Shown piece after piece: positions 24,301 through 35,175 of a DNA stretch of 64,000 bases. The position numbers were made by a program, and so were the translations under genes. The notes under the pieces were generated by a model. That model saw only the letters and a list, made by a program, of their open reading frames with translations. It did not search any database and had not been told where the DNA came from. The DNA lies in contig CM059558.1 in assembly GCA_030386875.1 (NCBI GenBank), forward strand, positions 14,302,928 to 14,366,927, read 5' to 3'. Source of the stretch: Morinoia aosen. Its lineage: Eukaryota > Arthropoda > Malacostraca > Amphipoda > Talitridae. How positions within the stretch are numbered: the stretch's first letter is position 1; every line of letters starts with the position of its first letter.

Positions 24301-26915
24301 GGTACTGTTGGGATGGATATAGTTGTTGGGCATCCACGTGTGCAAGATTTATTTAATGGCGGGTACTGTTGGGATGGATATATTTGTTGGGCATCCACGT
24401 CTGCAAGATTTATTTAATGGCGGGTACTGTTGGGATGGATATAGTTGTTGGGCATCCACGTGTACAAGATTTATTTAATGGCGGGTACTGTTGGGATGGA
24501 TATAGTTGTTGGGCATCCACGTCTGCAAGATTTATTTAATGGCGGGTACTGTTGGGATGGATATAGTTGTTGGGCATCCACGTGTGCAAGATTTATTTAA
24601 TGGCGGGTACTGTTGGGATGGATATAGTTGTTGGGCATCCACGTGTGCAAGATTTATTTAATGGCGGGTACTGTTGGGATGGATATAGTTGTTGGGCATC
24701 CACGTGTGCAAGATTTATTTAATGGCGGGTACTGTTGGGATGGATATATTTGTTGGGCATCCACGTCTGCAAGATTTATTTAATGGCGGGTACTGTTGGG
24801 ATGGATATATTTGTTGGGCATCCACGTCTGCAAGATTTATTTAATGGCGGGTACTGTTGGGATGGATATATTTGTTGGGCATCCACGTCTGCAAGATTTA
24901 TTTAATGGCGGGTACTGTTGGGATGGATATATTTGTTGGGCATCCACGTCTGCAAGATTTCTTTAATGACTTGTACTGTTGGGATGGATATATTTGTTGG
25001 GCATCCACGTCTGCAAGATTTATTCAATGGCGGGTACTGTTGGGATGGATATATTTGTTGGGCATCCACGTCTGCAAGATTTGTTTAATGGCGGGTACTG
25101 TTGGGATGGATATATTTGTTGGGCATCCACGTCTGCAAGTTTTATTTAATGGCGGGTACTGTTGGGATGGATATATTTGTTGGGCATCCACGTGTGCAAG
25201 ATTTATTTAATGGCGGGTACTGTTGGGATGGATATAGTTGTTGGGCATCCACGTGTGCAAGATTTATTTCATGGCGGGTACTGTTGGGATGGATATAGTT
25301 GTTGGGCATCCACGTGTGCAAGATTTATTTAATGGCGGGTACTGTTGGGATGGATATAGTTGTTGGGCATCCACGTGTGCAAGATTTATTTAATGGCGGG
25401 TACTGTTGGGATGGATATAGTTGTTGGGCATCCACGTCTGCAAGATTTATTTAATGGCGGGTACTGTTGGGATGGATATAGTTGTTGGGCATCCACGTGT
25501 GCAAGATTTATTTAATGGCGGGTACTGTTGGGATGGATATAGTTGTTGGGCATCCACGTGTGCAAGATTTATTTAATGGCGGGTACTGTTGGGATGGATA
25601 TAGTTGTTGGGCATCCACGTGTGCAAGATTTATTTAATGGCGGGTACTGTTGGGATGGATATATTTGTTGGGCATCCACGTCTGCAAGATTTATTTAATG
25701 GCGGGTACTGTTGGGATGGATATATTTGTTGGGCATCCACGTCTGCAAGATTTATTTATTGGCGGGTGCTGTTGGGATGGATATATTTGTTGGGCATCCA
25801 CGTCTGCAAGATTTATTTAATGGCGGGTACTGTTGGGATGGATATATTTGTTGGGCATCCACGTCTGCAAGATTTCTTTAATGACTTGTACTGTTGGGAT
25901 GGATATATTTGTTGGGCATCCACGTCTGCAAGATTTATTCAATGGCGGGTACTGTTGGGATGGATATATTTGTTGGGCATCCACGTCTGCAAGATTTGTT
26001 TAATGGCGGGTACTGTTGGGATGGATATATTTGTTGGGCATCCACGTCTGCAAGTTTTATTTAATGGCGGGTACTGTTGGGATGGATATATTTGTTGGGC
26101 ATCCACGTGTGCAAGATTTATTTAATGGCGGGTACTGTTGGGATGGATATAGTTGTTGGGCATCCACGTGTGCAAGATTTATTTAATGGCGGGTACTGTT
26201 GGGATGGATATAGTTGTTGGGCATCCACGTGTGCAAGATTTATTTAATGGCGGGTACTGTTGGGATGGATATAGTTGTTGGGCATCCACGTGTGCAAGAT
26301 TTATTTAATGGCGGGTACTGTTGGGATGGATATATTTGTTGGGCATCCACGTCTGCAAGATTTATTTAATGGCGGGTACTGTTGGGATGGATATAGTTGT
26401 TGGGCATCCACGTGTGCAAGATTTATTTAATGGCGGGTACTGTTGGGATGGATATAGTTGTTGGGCATCCACGTCTGCAAGATTTATTTAATGGCGGGTA
26501 CTGTTGGGATGGATATAGTTGTTGGGCATCCACGTGTGCAAGATTTATTTAATGGCGGGTACTGTTGGGATGGATATAGTTGTTGGGCATCCACGTGTGC
26601 AAGATTTATTTAATGGCGGGTACTGTTGGGATGGATATAGTTGTTGGGCATCCACGTGTGCAAGATTTATTTAATGGCGGGTACTGTTGGGATGGATATA
26701 TTTGTTGGGCATCCACGTCTGCAAGATTTATTTAATGGCGGGTACTGTTGGGATGGATATATTTGTTGGGCATCCACGTCTGCAAGATTTATTTAATGGC
26801 GGGTACTGTTGGGATGGATATATTTGTTGGGCATCCACGTCTGCAAGATTTATTTAATGGCGGGTACTGTTGGGATGGATATATTTGTTGGGCATCCACG
26901 TCTGCAAGATTTGTT
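18305..26915. repeat. 61-bp satellite array, about 141 copies
   Basis: The unit runs ATGGCGGGTACTGTTGGGAT, GGATATATTTGTTGGGC, ATCCACGTCTGCAAG, ATTTATTTA. Variant positions define subfamilies: TTTATTGGC and GGGGTGGATA near 18400-19350; TATAGTTG with CGTGTGCAAG from about 23150; AATGACTTG single units at 20695, 21793, 22281, 22891, 23806, 24965 and 25880. One copy near 20345 carries a 6-bp insertion (CTCGTA). The array has nested higher-order structure (see findings). Plus-strand frames of 117-239 codons near the left end occur because units with TTTATTGG lose the TAA of TTTAATGG. No matching exon or domain evidence. Confidence 0.98.
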
Positions 26916-26940
26916 TGGGCAAATATCCAATCACGTCATT
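26916..26940. other. Junction between 61-bp and 20-bp arrays
   Basis: About 25 bp of non-repeat sequence (GGGCAAATATCCAATCACG) joins the two arrays. Confidence 0.6.
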
Positions 26941-28696
26941 TTTGACGGGCCTTTTACACTAGTGACGGGCCGTGTACACTTGTGACGGGCCGTGTACACT
27001 AGTGACGAGCCGTGTACACTAGGGACGGGCCGTGTACACTAGTGACGGGCCGTGTACACTAGGGACGGGCCGTGTACACTAGTGACGGGCCGTGTACACT
27101 AGGGACGGGCCGTGTACACTAGTGACGGGCCGTGTACACTAGGGACGGGCCGTGTACACTAGGGACGGGCCGTGTACACTAGTGACGGGCCGTGTACACT
27201 AGGGACGGGCCGTGTACACTAGTGACGGGCCGTGTACACTAGGGACGGGCCGTGTACACTAGTGACGGGCCGTGTACACTAGGGACGGGCCGTGTACACT
27301 AGTGACGGGCCGTGTACACTAGGGACGGGCCGTGTACACTAGTGACGGGCCGTGTACACTAGGGACGGGCCGTGTACACTAGTGACGGGCCGTGTACACT
27401 AGGGACGGGCTGTGTACACTAGGGACGGGCCGTGTACACTAGTGACGGGCCGTGTACACTAGGGACGGGCTGTGTACACTAGGGACGGGCCGTGTACACT
27501 AGGGACGGGCCGTGTACACTAGGGACGAGCCGTGTACACTTGTGACGGGCCGTGTACACTAGGGACGAGCAGTGTACACTAGGGACGGGCCTTTTACACT
27601 AGTGACGGGCCGTGTACACTAGGGACGGGCCGTGTACACTAGGGACGGGCCGTGTACACTAGGGACGAGCCGTGTACACTTGTGACGGGCCGTGTACACT
27701 AGGGACGAGCAGTGTACACTAGGGACGGGCCTTTTACACTAGTGACGGGCCGTGTACACTAGGGACGGGCCGTGTACACTAGGGACGAGCAGTGTACACT
27801 AGGGACGGGCCTTTTACACTAGTGACGGGCCGTGTACACTAGGGACGGGCCGTGTACACTAGTGACGGGCCGTGTACACTAGGGACGGGCCGTGTACACT
27901 AGGGACGGGCCGTGTACACTAGTGACGGGCCGTGTACACTAGGGACGAGCAGTGTACACTAGGGACGGGCCTTTTACACTAGTGACGGGCCGTGTACACT
28001 AGGGACGGGCCGTGTACACTAGGGACGAGCAGTGTACACTAGGGACGGGCCTTTTACACTAGTGACGGGCCGTGTACACTAGGGACGAGCAGTGTACACT
28101 AGTGACGGGCCGTGTACACTAGGGACGGGCCGTGTACACTAGGGACGGGCCGTGTACACTAGTGACGGGCCGTGTACACTTGTGACGGGCCGTGTACACT
28201 AGGGACGAGCAGTGTACACTAGTGACGGGCCGTGTACACTAGGGACGGGCCGTGTACACTAGGGACGGGCCGTGTACACTAGGGACGGGCCGTGTACACT
28301 TGTGACGGGCCGTGTACACTAGGGACGAGCAGTGTACACTAGTGACGGGCCGTGTACACTAGTGACGGGCCGTGTACACTAGGGACGGGCCGTGTACACT
28401 AGTGACGGGCCGTGTACACTAGTGACGGGCCGTGTACACTAGGGACGGGCCGTGTACACTAGGGACGAGCAGTGTACACTAGGGACGGGCCGTGTACACT
28501 AGGGACGGGCCGTGTACACTAGGGACGAGCAGTGTACACTAGGGACGGGCCGTGTACACTAGTGACGGGCCGTGTACACTAGGGACGGGCCGTGTACACT
28601 AGGGACGAGCAGTGTACACTAGGGACGGGCAGTGTACACTAGGGACGGGCCGTGTACACTAGGGACGGGCCGTGTACACTAGGGACGGGCCGTGTA
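26941..28696. repeat. 20-bp satellite array with no length variation
   Basis: About 88 copies of AGKGACGGGCCGTGTACACT. Phase is preserved exactly at 20 bp across the whole 1.75 kb; I see no insertion or deletion. AGTGAC and AGGGAC units alternate strictly through about 27001-27400, giving a 40-bp dimer. GTGTACAC is an 8-bp palindrome spanning most units. Variants CCTTTTACACT and GAGCAGTGTACACT occur in clusters from about 27540 onward. Confidence 0.98.
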
Positions 28697-29224
28697 GACT
28701 TCAAAGTTACCCAATATTCGCCAACCTCTTTTTAAAAGATATTAAGAGTTCATTTATATCGTTCTTGTATTCTAAATGATTCGATGATAGTTGCACACCG
28801 TACTGGGTTTATTAAATGATAATTTCAGAGAAATTACCTTAATGTTTCGTCCTGAATCTAAACAATTTGACCGTTACTGGATTATGGTGCAACATGATTT
28901 GCGCCAAATGGAAATTTGCATTTTCGATTTTCAGCTCGAATTCTATATTTTTTAAGACAAAGGTAGTTGTATTTTCAAGAAACAGAATTGTAGTTTTTGG
29001 GTTTTGAGCCTCTGTAAGGTATTCCAACTGTAGATTGCAGCGTATTTTTAGTATCTGAAGGAAAATCGCAACCTTTTCGTTTGAAAAAACAGCCGGTTTT
29101 GATATTGATAACTCGCACAGTGCACAACGTATTTCCTCAGTTATTTTATGCATGCACTTGTTATTTTTATACGTCAAGTTATGAAAATTTTGAAATTTTT
29201 TAAATTAAACCGCGAGCAGTTTAA
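28697..29224. other. AT-rich spacer
   Basis: About 530 bp of unique AT-rich DNA. A 112-codon minus-strand frame (28839-29177) starts with ATG and has a mixed, non-repetitive composition (K, N, I and L rich, four C). I recognise no domain. It is the least repeat-like open frame of its length here, yet could be chance. Confidence 0.6.
28839..29177 (-). other. Unrecognised open reading frame, 112 codons
   Basis: It begins with ATG and ends in a stop on the minus strand inside a unique spacer. The predicted product is lysine- and asparagine-containing with no signal peptide, no clear membrane segment and no motif I recognise. Unlike the other long frames in the window it is not a tandem-repeat translation. 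There is no visible splice, promoter or polyadenylation context that would support a gene, so this is a candidate only. Confidence 0.15.
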
Positions 29225-30150
29225 GCTAATGTTGTGTAGTGTTGTGTTGTGTGTTGTGTTGTGTTGTGTGTTGTGTTGTGTTGTGTTGTGTGTTGTGTTG
29301 TGTGTTGTGTGTTGTGTGTTGTGTGTTGTTTAGTGTTGTGTGTTGTGTGTTGTGTTGTGTTGTGTGTTGTGTTGTGTTGTGTTGTGTTGTGTGTTGTGTG
29401 TTGTGTGTTGTGTGTTGTGTGTTGTGTGTTGTGTGTTGTGTGTTGTGTGTTGTGTGTTGTGTGTTTTGTGTTTTGTGTTTTGTGTTGTGTGTTGTGTGTT
29501 GTGTGTTGTGTGTTGTGTGTTGTGTGTTGTGTGTTGTGTGTTGTGTGTTGTGTGTTGTGTGTTGTGTGTTGTGTGTTGTGTGTTGTGTGTTGTGTGTTGT
29601 GTGTTGTGTGTTGTGTGTTGTGTGTTGTGTGTTGTGTGTTGTGTGTTGTGTGTTGTGTGTTGTGTGTTGTGTGTTGTGTGTTGTGTGTTGTGTTGTGTGT
29701 TGTGTGTTGTGTTGTGTTGTGTGTTGTGTTGTGTTGTGTTGTGTGTTGTGTGTTGTGTTGTGTTGTGTGTTGTGTGTTGTGTTGTGTTCTGTTGGGTTGT
29801 ATTGTGTTGTGTTGTATGGGGTTGTGTTGTATGGTGTTGTGTTGTGTGTTGTATGGTGTTGTGTTGTGTGTTGTATGGTGTTGTGTTGTGTGTTGTATGG
29901 TGTTGTGTTGTGTGTTGTATGGTGTTGTGTTGTGTTCTGTTGGGTTGTATTGTGTGTTGTATGGTGTTGTGTTGTGTGTTGTATGGTGTTGTGTTGTGTT
30001 CTGTTGGGTTGTATTGTGTTGTGTTGTATGGGGTTGTGTTGTATGGTGTTGTGTTGTGTTTTGTTGTATTGTTTTGTGTTGTGTTGTGTTTTGTTGTATT
30101 GTGTTGTGTTGTGTTTTGTTGTATTGTGTTGTGTTGTGTTGTCTTGTCTT
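29225..30150. repeat. TGTTG / TGTGTTG array
   Basis: A mixture of 5-bp (TGTTG) and 7-bp (TGTGTTG) units. About 29390-29690 is almost pure 7-bp repeat. From about 29770, longer blocks appear with TTCTGTTGGGTTGTATTG and TTGTATGGTGTTG variants, the first at 29788, 29937 and 30000. The top strand is nearly free of A and of most C. Frames of 275-330 codons on both strands are repeat translations. Confidence 0.96.
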
Positions 30151-30275
30151 CTCAAGTCGGTCATTGAGACAATTTACGTGGTCGTAAAAGCACACCCGGC
30201 AGCGTAAGTTCATCGCAAAGAAGAACTTACGCTGCGCGTGGTACCATAGAACGCAACGTTCCCATAAGGACTTGT
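30151..30275. other. Spacer with a perfect stem-loop
   Basis: Unique, GC-balanced DNA holding the inverted repeat 30199-30235. GGTACC and AACGTT also occur. No gene recognised. Confidence 0.65.
30199..30235. other. Perfect inverted repeat (13-bp stem, 11-nt loop)
   Basis: GCAGCGTAAGTTC (30199-30211) is the exact reverse complement of GAACTTACGCTGC (30223-30235); the loop is ATCGCAAAGAA. The stem has mixed base composition, so chance is unlikely. It lies between the TGTTG array and the small CCGGTACC-type array. Confidence 0.92.
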
Positions 30276-30375
30276 GCTACCGGCTGTACAGGTACGCTAC
30301 CGGCTGTACCGGTCCGCTACCGGCTGTACCGGTACGCTACCGGCTATACCGGAACGCTACCGGCTGTACCGGTAA
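30276..30375. repeat. 20-bp palindromic mini-array, five copies
   Basis: Five copies of GCTACCGGCTGTACCGGTAC with single-base changes. The unit spans GTACCGGTAC, a perfect 10-bp palindrome, so most unit junctions can fold on themselves. Confidence 0.93.
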
Positions 30376-30399
30376 GACCGCGGCGATTGTTTAGCAGAC

Positions 30400-30575
30400 C
30401 TGCCTGGCCTTTAGAAAAGCTTCACACAGAGACACAGAAAGGCCTGTATTCAAATGCCTTGCTTAGCATCAAGCCTTCCGTGCTCATTCCTTATGCTGGA
30501 ATGCGCCCAGTCCAAAAACTGGAATGGCTGGATTCCATATGCTGGAATGCGCGTTTTCCATATGTTGGAATTGGG
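30400..30575 (+). mobile_element. Dispersed repeat element, copy B
   Basis: Same orientation and order of landmarks as 15135-15306. Relative to copy A it lacks 2 bp after CTGCCT, has AGCTTCACACAG for AGCTTTATACAG, and carries a 7-bp insertion (CGTGCTC) before ATTCCTTATGCTGGAATG. Its tail has further ATTCCATATGCTGGAATG-type dyads. It abuts the 23-bp array. Class unknown; no coding capacity. Confidence 0.7.
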
Positions 30576-30639
30576 GTGCATCCATATACTGTCACTGTCA
30601 CATCCCGTAGTCGGGTTCGGGTTCATCCCGTACACATCC
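30576..30639. other. Junction of dispersed element and 23-bp array
   Basis: Contains GTCGGGTTCGGGTTCATCCC and CATCCCATACAAAGGTTC, which look like diverged precursors of the adjoining 23-bp unit. Confidence 0.55.
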
Positions 30640-33600
30640 CATACAAAGGTTCGGGTTCACCCCACACACCAGCGTGGGTTCACCCCACACACCAGCCCGG
30701 GTTCACCCCACACACCAGCCGGGGTTCACCCCACACAACAGCCCAGGTTCACCCCACACACCAGCCCGGGTTCACCCCACACACCAGCCCGGGTTCACCC
30801 CACACACCAGCCCGGGTTCACCCCACCAGTTCGGGTTCACCCCAAACACCAGCCCGGGTTCACCCCACACACCAGCCCGGGTTCACCCCACACACCAGCC
30901 CGGGTTCACCCCACACAACAGCCCGGGTTCACCCCACCAGCCCGTGTTCACCTCACACACCAGCCCGGGTTCACCCCACACACCAGCCCGGGTTCACCCC
31001 ACACACCAGCCCGGGTTCACCCCACACATCAGCCCGGGTTCACCCCACACACCAGCCAGGGTTCACCCCACACACCAGCCCGGGTTCACCCCACACACCA
31101 GCCCGGGTTCACCCCACACACCAGCCCGGGTTCACCCCACACACCAGCCCGGGTTCACCCCACACACCAGCCCGGGTTCACCCCACACACCAGCCCGGGT
31201 TCACCCCACACACCAGCCCGGGTTCACCCCACACACCAGCCCGGGTTCACCCCACACACCAGCCCGGGTTCACCCCACACACCAGCCCGGGTTCACCTCA
31301 CACACCAGCCCGGGTTCACCCCATACATTAGCCCGGGTTCACCCCACACACCAGCCCGGTTTCACCCCACACACCAGCCCGGGTTCACCCCACACACCAG
31401 CCCGGGTTCACCCCACACACCAGCCGGGGTTCACCCCACACACCAGCCCGGGTTCACCCCACTCACCAGCCCGGGTTCACCCCACACCCCAGCCCGGGTT
31501 CACCCCACACACCAGCCGGGGTTCACCCCACACACCAGCCCGGGTTCACCCCACACACCAACCCGGGTTCACCCCACACACCAGCCCGGGTTCACCTCAC
31601 ACACCCGCCCGGGTTCACCCCACACACCAGCCCGGGTTCACCCCACACACCAGCCCGGATTCACCCCACACACCAACCCGGGTTCACCCCACACACCAGC
31701 CCGGGTTCACCCCCAACACCAACCCGGGTTCACCCCACACACCAGCCCGGGTTCACCCCACACACCAGCCCGGGTTCACCCCACACACCAATCCGGGTTC
31801 ACCCAACACACCAGCCCGGGTTCACCTCACACACCAGCCCGGGTTCACCACACACACCAGCCCGGGTTCACCCCACACACCAGCCCGGGTTCACCCCACA
31901 CACCAACCCGGGTTCACCCCACACACCAGCCCGGGTTCACCCCACACACCAGCCCGGGTTCACCCCACACATTAGCCCGGGTTCACCCCACACACCAGCC
32001 CGGTTTCACCCCACACACCAGCCCGGGTTCACCCCACACACCAGCCCGGGTTCACCCCACACACCAGCCGGGGTTCACTCCACACACCAGCCCGGGTTCA
32101 CCCCACACACCAGCCCGGGTTCACCCCACACCCCAGCCCGGGTTCACCCCACACACCAGCCGGGGTTCACCCCACACACCAGCCCGGGTTCACCCCACAC
32201 ACCAACCCGGGTTCACCCCACACACCAGCCCGGGTTCACCTCACACACCAGCCCGGGTTCACCCCACACACCAGCCCGGGTTCACCCCACACACCAGCCC
32301 GGGTTCACCCCACACACCAACCCGGGTTCACCCCACACACCAGCCCGGGTTCACCCCACACACCAACCCGGGTTCACCCCACACACCAGCCCGGGTTCAC
32401 CCCACACACCAACCCGGGTTTACCCCACACACCAGCCCGGGTTCACCCCACACACCAGCCGGGGTTCACCCCACACACCAGCCCGGGTTCACCCCACACA
32501 CCAACCCGGGTTCACCCCACACACCAGCCCGGGTTCACCCCACACACCAGCCGGGTTCACCCCACACACCAGCCCGGGTTCACCCCACACACCAGCCGGG
32601 TTCACCCCACACAGCCCGGGTTCACCCCACACACCAGCCGGGTTCACCCCACACACCAGCCCGGGTTCACCCCACACACTAGCCGGGTTCACCCCACACA
32701 CCAGCCCGGGTTCACCCCACACACCAACCCGGGTTCACCCCACACACCAGCCCGGGTTCACCCCACACACCAGCCCGGGTTCACCCCACACACCAGCCGG
32801 GGTTCACCCCACACACCAGCCCGGGTTCACCCCACACACCAACCCGGGTTCACCCCACACACCAGCCCGGGTTCACCCCACACACCAGCCGGGTTCACCC
32901 CACACACCAGCCCGGGTTCACCCCACACACCAGCCGGGTTCACCCCACACAGCCCGGGTTCATTCCACACACCAGCCGGGTTCACCCCACACACCAGCCC
33001 GGGTTCACCCCACACACCAGCCGGGTTCACCCCACACACCAGCCCGGGTTCACCCCACACACCAACCCGGGTTCACCCCACACACCAGCCCGGGTTCACC
33101 CCACACACCAGCCGGGTTCACCCCACACACCAGCCCGGGTTCACCCCACACACCAGCCCGGGTTCACCCCACACACCAACCCGGGTTCACCCCACACAGC
33201 CCTGGTTCACCCCACACACCAGCCGGGTTCGCCCCACACAGCCCGGGTTCACCCCACACACCAGCCGGGTTCACCCCACACAGCCCGGGTTCACCCCACA
33301 CACCAGCCGGGTTCACCCCACACAGCCCGGGTTCACCCCACACACCAGCCGGGTTCACCCCACACAGCCCGGGTTCACCCCACACACCAGCCGGGTTCAC
33401 CCCACACAGCCCGGGTTCACCCCACACACCAGCCGGGTTCACCCCACACACCAGCCCGGGTTCACCCCACACACCAACCCGGGTTCACTCCACACAGCCC
33501 GGGTTCACCCCACACAACAGCCCGGGTTCACCCCACACACCAACCCGGGTTCACCCCACACACCAGCCCGGGTTCACCCCACACAGCCCGGGTTCACCCC

Positions 33601-34156
33601 ACACAACAGCCCGGGCTCACCCCACACAACAGCCCGGGTTCACCCCACACACCAGCCCGGGTTCACCCCACACAGCCCGGGTTCACCCCACACACCAGCC
33701 CGGGTTCACCCCACACAGCCCGGGTTCACCCCACACAACAGCCCGGGCTCACCCCACACAACAGCCCGGGTTCACCCCACACACCAGCCCGGGTTCACCC
33801 CACACAACAGCCCGGGTTCACCCCACACACCAGCCGGGTTCACCCCACACAACAGCCCGGGTTCACCCCACACACCAGCCGGGTTCACCCCACACAGCCC
33901 GGGTTCACCCCACACAACAGCCCGGGTTCACCCCACACACCAGCCCGAGTTCACCCCACACACCAGCCCGGGTTCACCCCACACACCAGCCCGGGTTCAC
34001 CCCACACAGCCCGGGTTCACCCCACACAACAGCCCGGGTTCACCCCACACAACAGCCCGGGTTCACCCCACACAACAGCCCGGGTTCACCCCACACACCA
34101 GCCCGGGTTCACCCCACACACCAGCCGGGTTCACCCCACACAGCCCGGGTTCACGC
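30640..34156. repeat. 23-bp minisatellite array
   Basis: About 155 copies of CCCGGGTTCACCCCACACACCAG minus its last few bases in many units (core GGGTTCACCCCACACA). Left of about 32540 nearly all are 23 bp. To the right, 22-bp units (one C of CCCGGG lost) and 19-bp units (ACACAGCCCGGG) become frequent and occur in alternation, for example 33180-33440. Two plus-strand frames (30454-32682, 742 codons; 30674-31975, 433 codons) are open because the 23-bp unit lacks stops; they encode only a 23-residue P/H/T-rich repeat. Confidence 0.97.
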
Positions 34157-34224
34157 AGCCGGCACGCGAGGTATGCGGCCAACAGCGGCCGGCTATGCAA
34201 ATAGCGCTTCCTCTCACCCAGATG
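34157..34224. other. Short spacer
   Basis: GC-richer unique DNA with GCCGGC and CGGCCG motifs. Nothing recognised. Confidence 0.5.
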
Positions 34225-34850
34225 CTCAAATCGATCCCAAGCAACACAAAAAACCCGAGATGATGAGGGCGAAAAAAATACCCGAGATGATGAAAGCAGA
34301 GGAAAATTGCACGAGATGAAAAGGCAAAAAACATGAGATATTGCATGTAAAAATGGAACAATATTCCCTAGGTACTGAAAGAAAAAGTAATTTTCGAAAT
34401 CATGGAAACAAAAACAGAAGATACCCAAAATTTTTAAGATAATGAAAGCAAAAAAAGTAAAAAAAATACCCGAGATAATGAAGTAAAGAACACTGAGATA
34501 ATGAAAGCAAAACATTTTCAGCGATAATGCAAGCAAAAAAAAAAATATTCGAGTTAATGAAGTAAAAAAACACGAGATAATGCAAGCAAAAAAAAAAAAA
34601 AAATACCCGAGACAAAGAACGCAAAAAAAACATGAGATAATGCAAGCAAAAAAAAAAAAAAAATACCCGAGACAAAGAAAGCAAAAAAAAACATGAGATA
34701 ATGCAAGCAAAAAAAAAAAATACTCGAGATAATGAAGTAAAAAATTCCAGCGATAATGCAAGCAAAAAAAGTAAAGAAGTACCCGAGATAATGAAGCGAA
34801 AAAAACACGAGATAATGAAGGCAAAAAATAAAAAAAAAGAGATCAAGAAA
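34225..34850. repeat. A-rich array with CGAGATAATG motif
   Basis: Imperfect repeats, about 30 bp or multiples of it, of CGAGATAATGAAGC followed by runs of 6-15 A. The A-tract lengths vary strongly. Minus-strand frames up to 253 codons (34063-34824) are F/S/L-rich translations of the T-runs and can mimic hydrophobic membrane proteins; I do not call them. Confidence 0.9.
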
Positions 34851-34959
34851 GCAAAGGCTGCTGAATGAGAATGTGCCATTGATCCATGCCAAGCTATACA
34901 GACGCGGCATGTGAAGGAGAGCATGCAGCATGCAAACGAGGTCTGGCTCAATGACGGGG
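34851..34959. other. Spacer
   Basis: Unique DNA with GCATGCAGCATGC near 34920. Nothing else recognised. Confidence 0.55.
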
Positions 34960-35175
34960 CGTTTTTTGGGCGGGGGGGTGTGTGGGGGTGTCCTGGGATG
35001 TGTTATGTCGTGTTTGGGGTGTGAGGGGATGTGTTTAATTGTGTCTGGTGTGTGGGATGAGTCCTGGGGATGTAGGAATGTGTTAAAGGATGTTTGGGGT
35101 ATGAGGGGATGTGTTAAGTTGTGTTTGGGGTGTGTGGGGATGTGTTAAGTTGTGTTTGGGTGTGTGAAGATGTGG
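34960..35175. repeat. Diverged G/T-rich short array
   Basis: Four to six imperfect copies of an about 32-bp unit with GGGGATGTGTTAAGTTGTGT and TTTGGGGTGTG. TCCTGGGGATGT here resembles TCTTGGGGATGT of the array at 5437-7315, which may be distant kinship or convergence. Confidence 0.8.

Noticed and set aside
18305-26915. CENP-B-box-like motif in the 61-bp satellite
   Set aside because: No stretch of the unit matches the essential TTCG...CGGGA bases; centromere function cannot be claimed from the sequence.
29225-30150. Telomeric repeat
   Set aside because: TGTTG/TGTGTTG differs from TTAGG and TTAGGG; no run of either canonical repeat is present in the window.
30454-32682. 742-codon proline/histidine/threonine-rich frame
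   Set aside because: A 23-bp unit without stops gives this automatically; there is no non-repeat domain, and the first codons lie in a dispersed element.
30640-34156. GGTTCACCCC resembling a tRNA or SINE B-box
   Set aside because: It departs from the B-box consensus and has no A-box, acceptor stem or cloverleaf around it; the resemblance is carried by a tandem unit.
34063-34951. Minus-strand frames resembling multi-pass membrane proteins (F/L/S-rich)
   Set aside because: They derive from long A runs on the plus strand; hydrophobicity is a base-composition effect.
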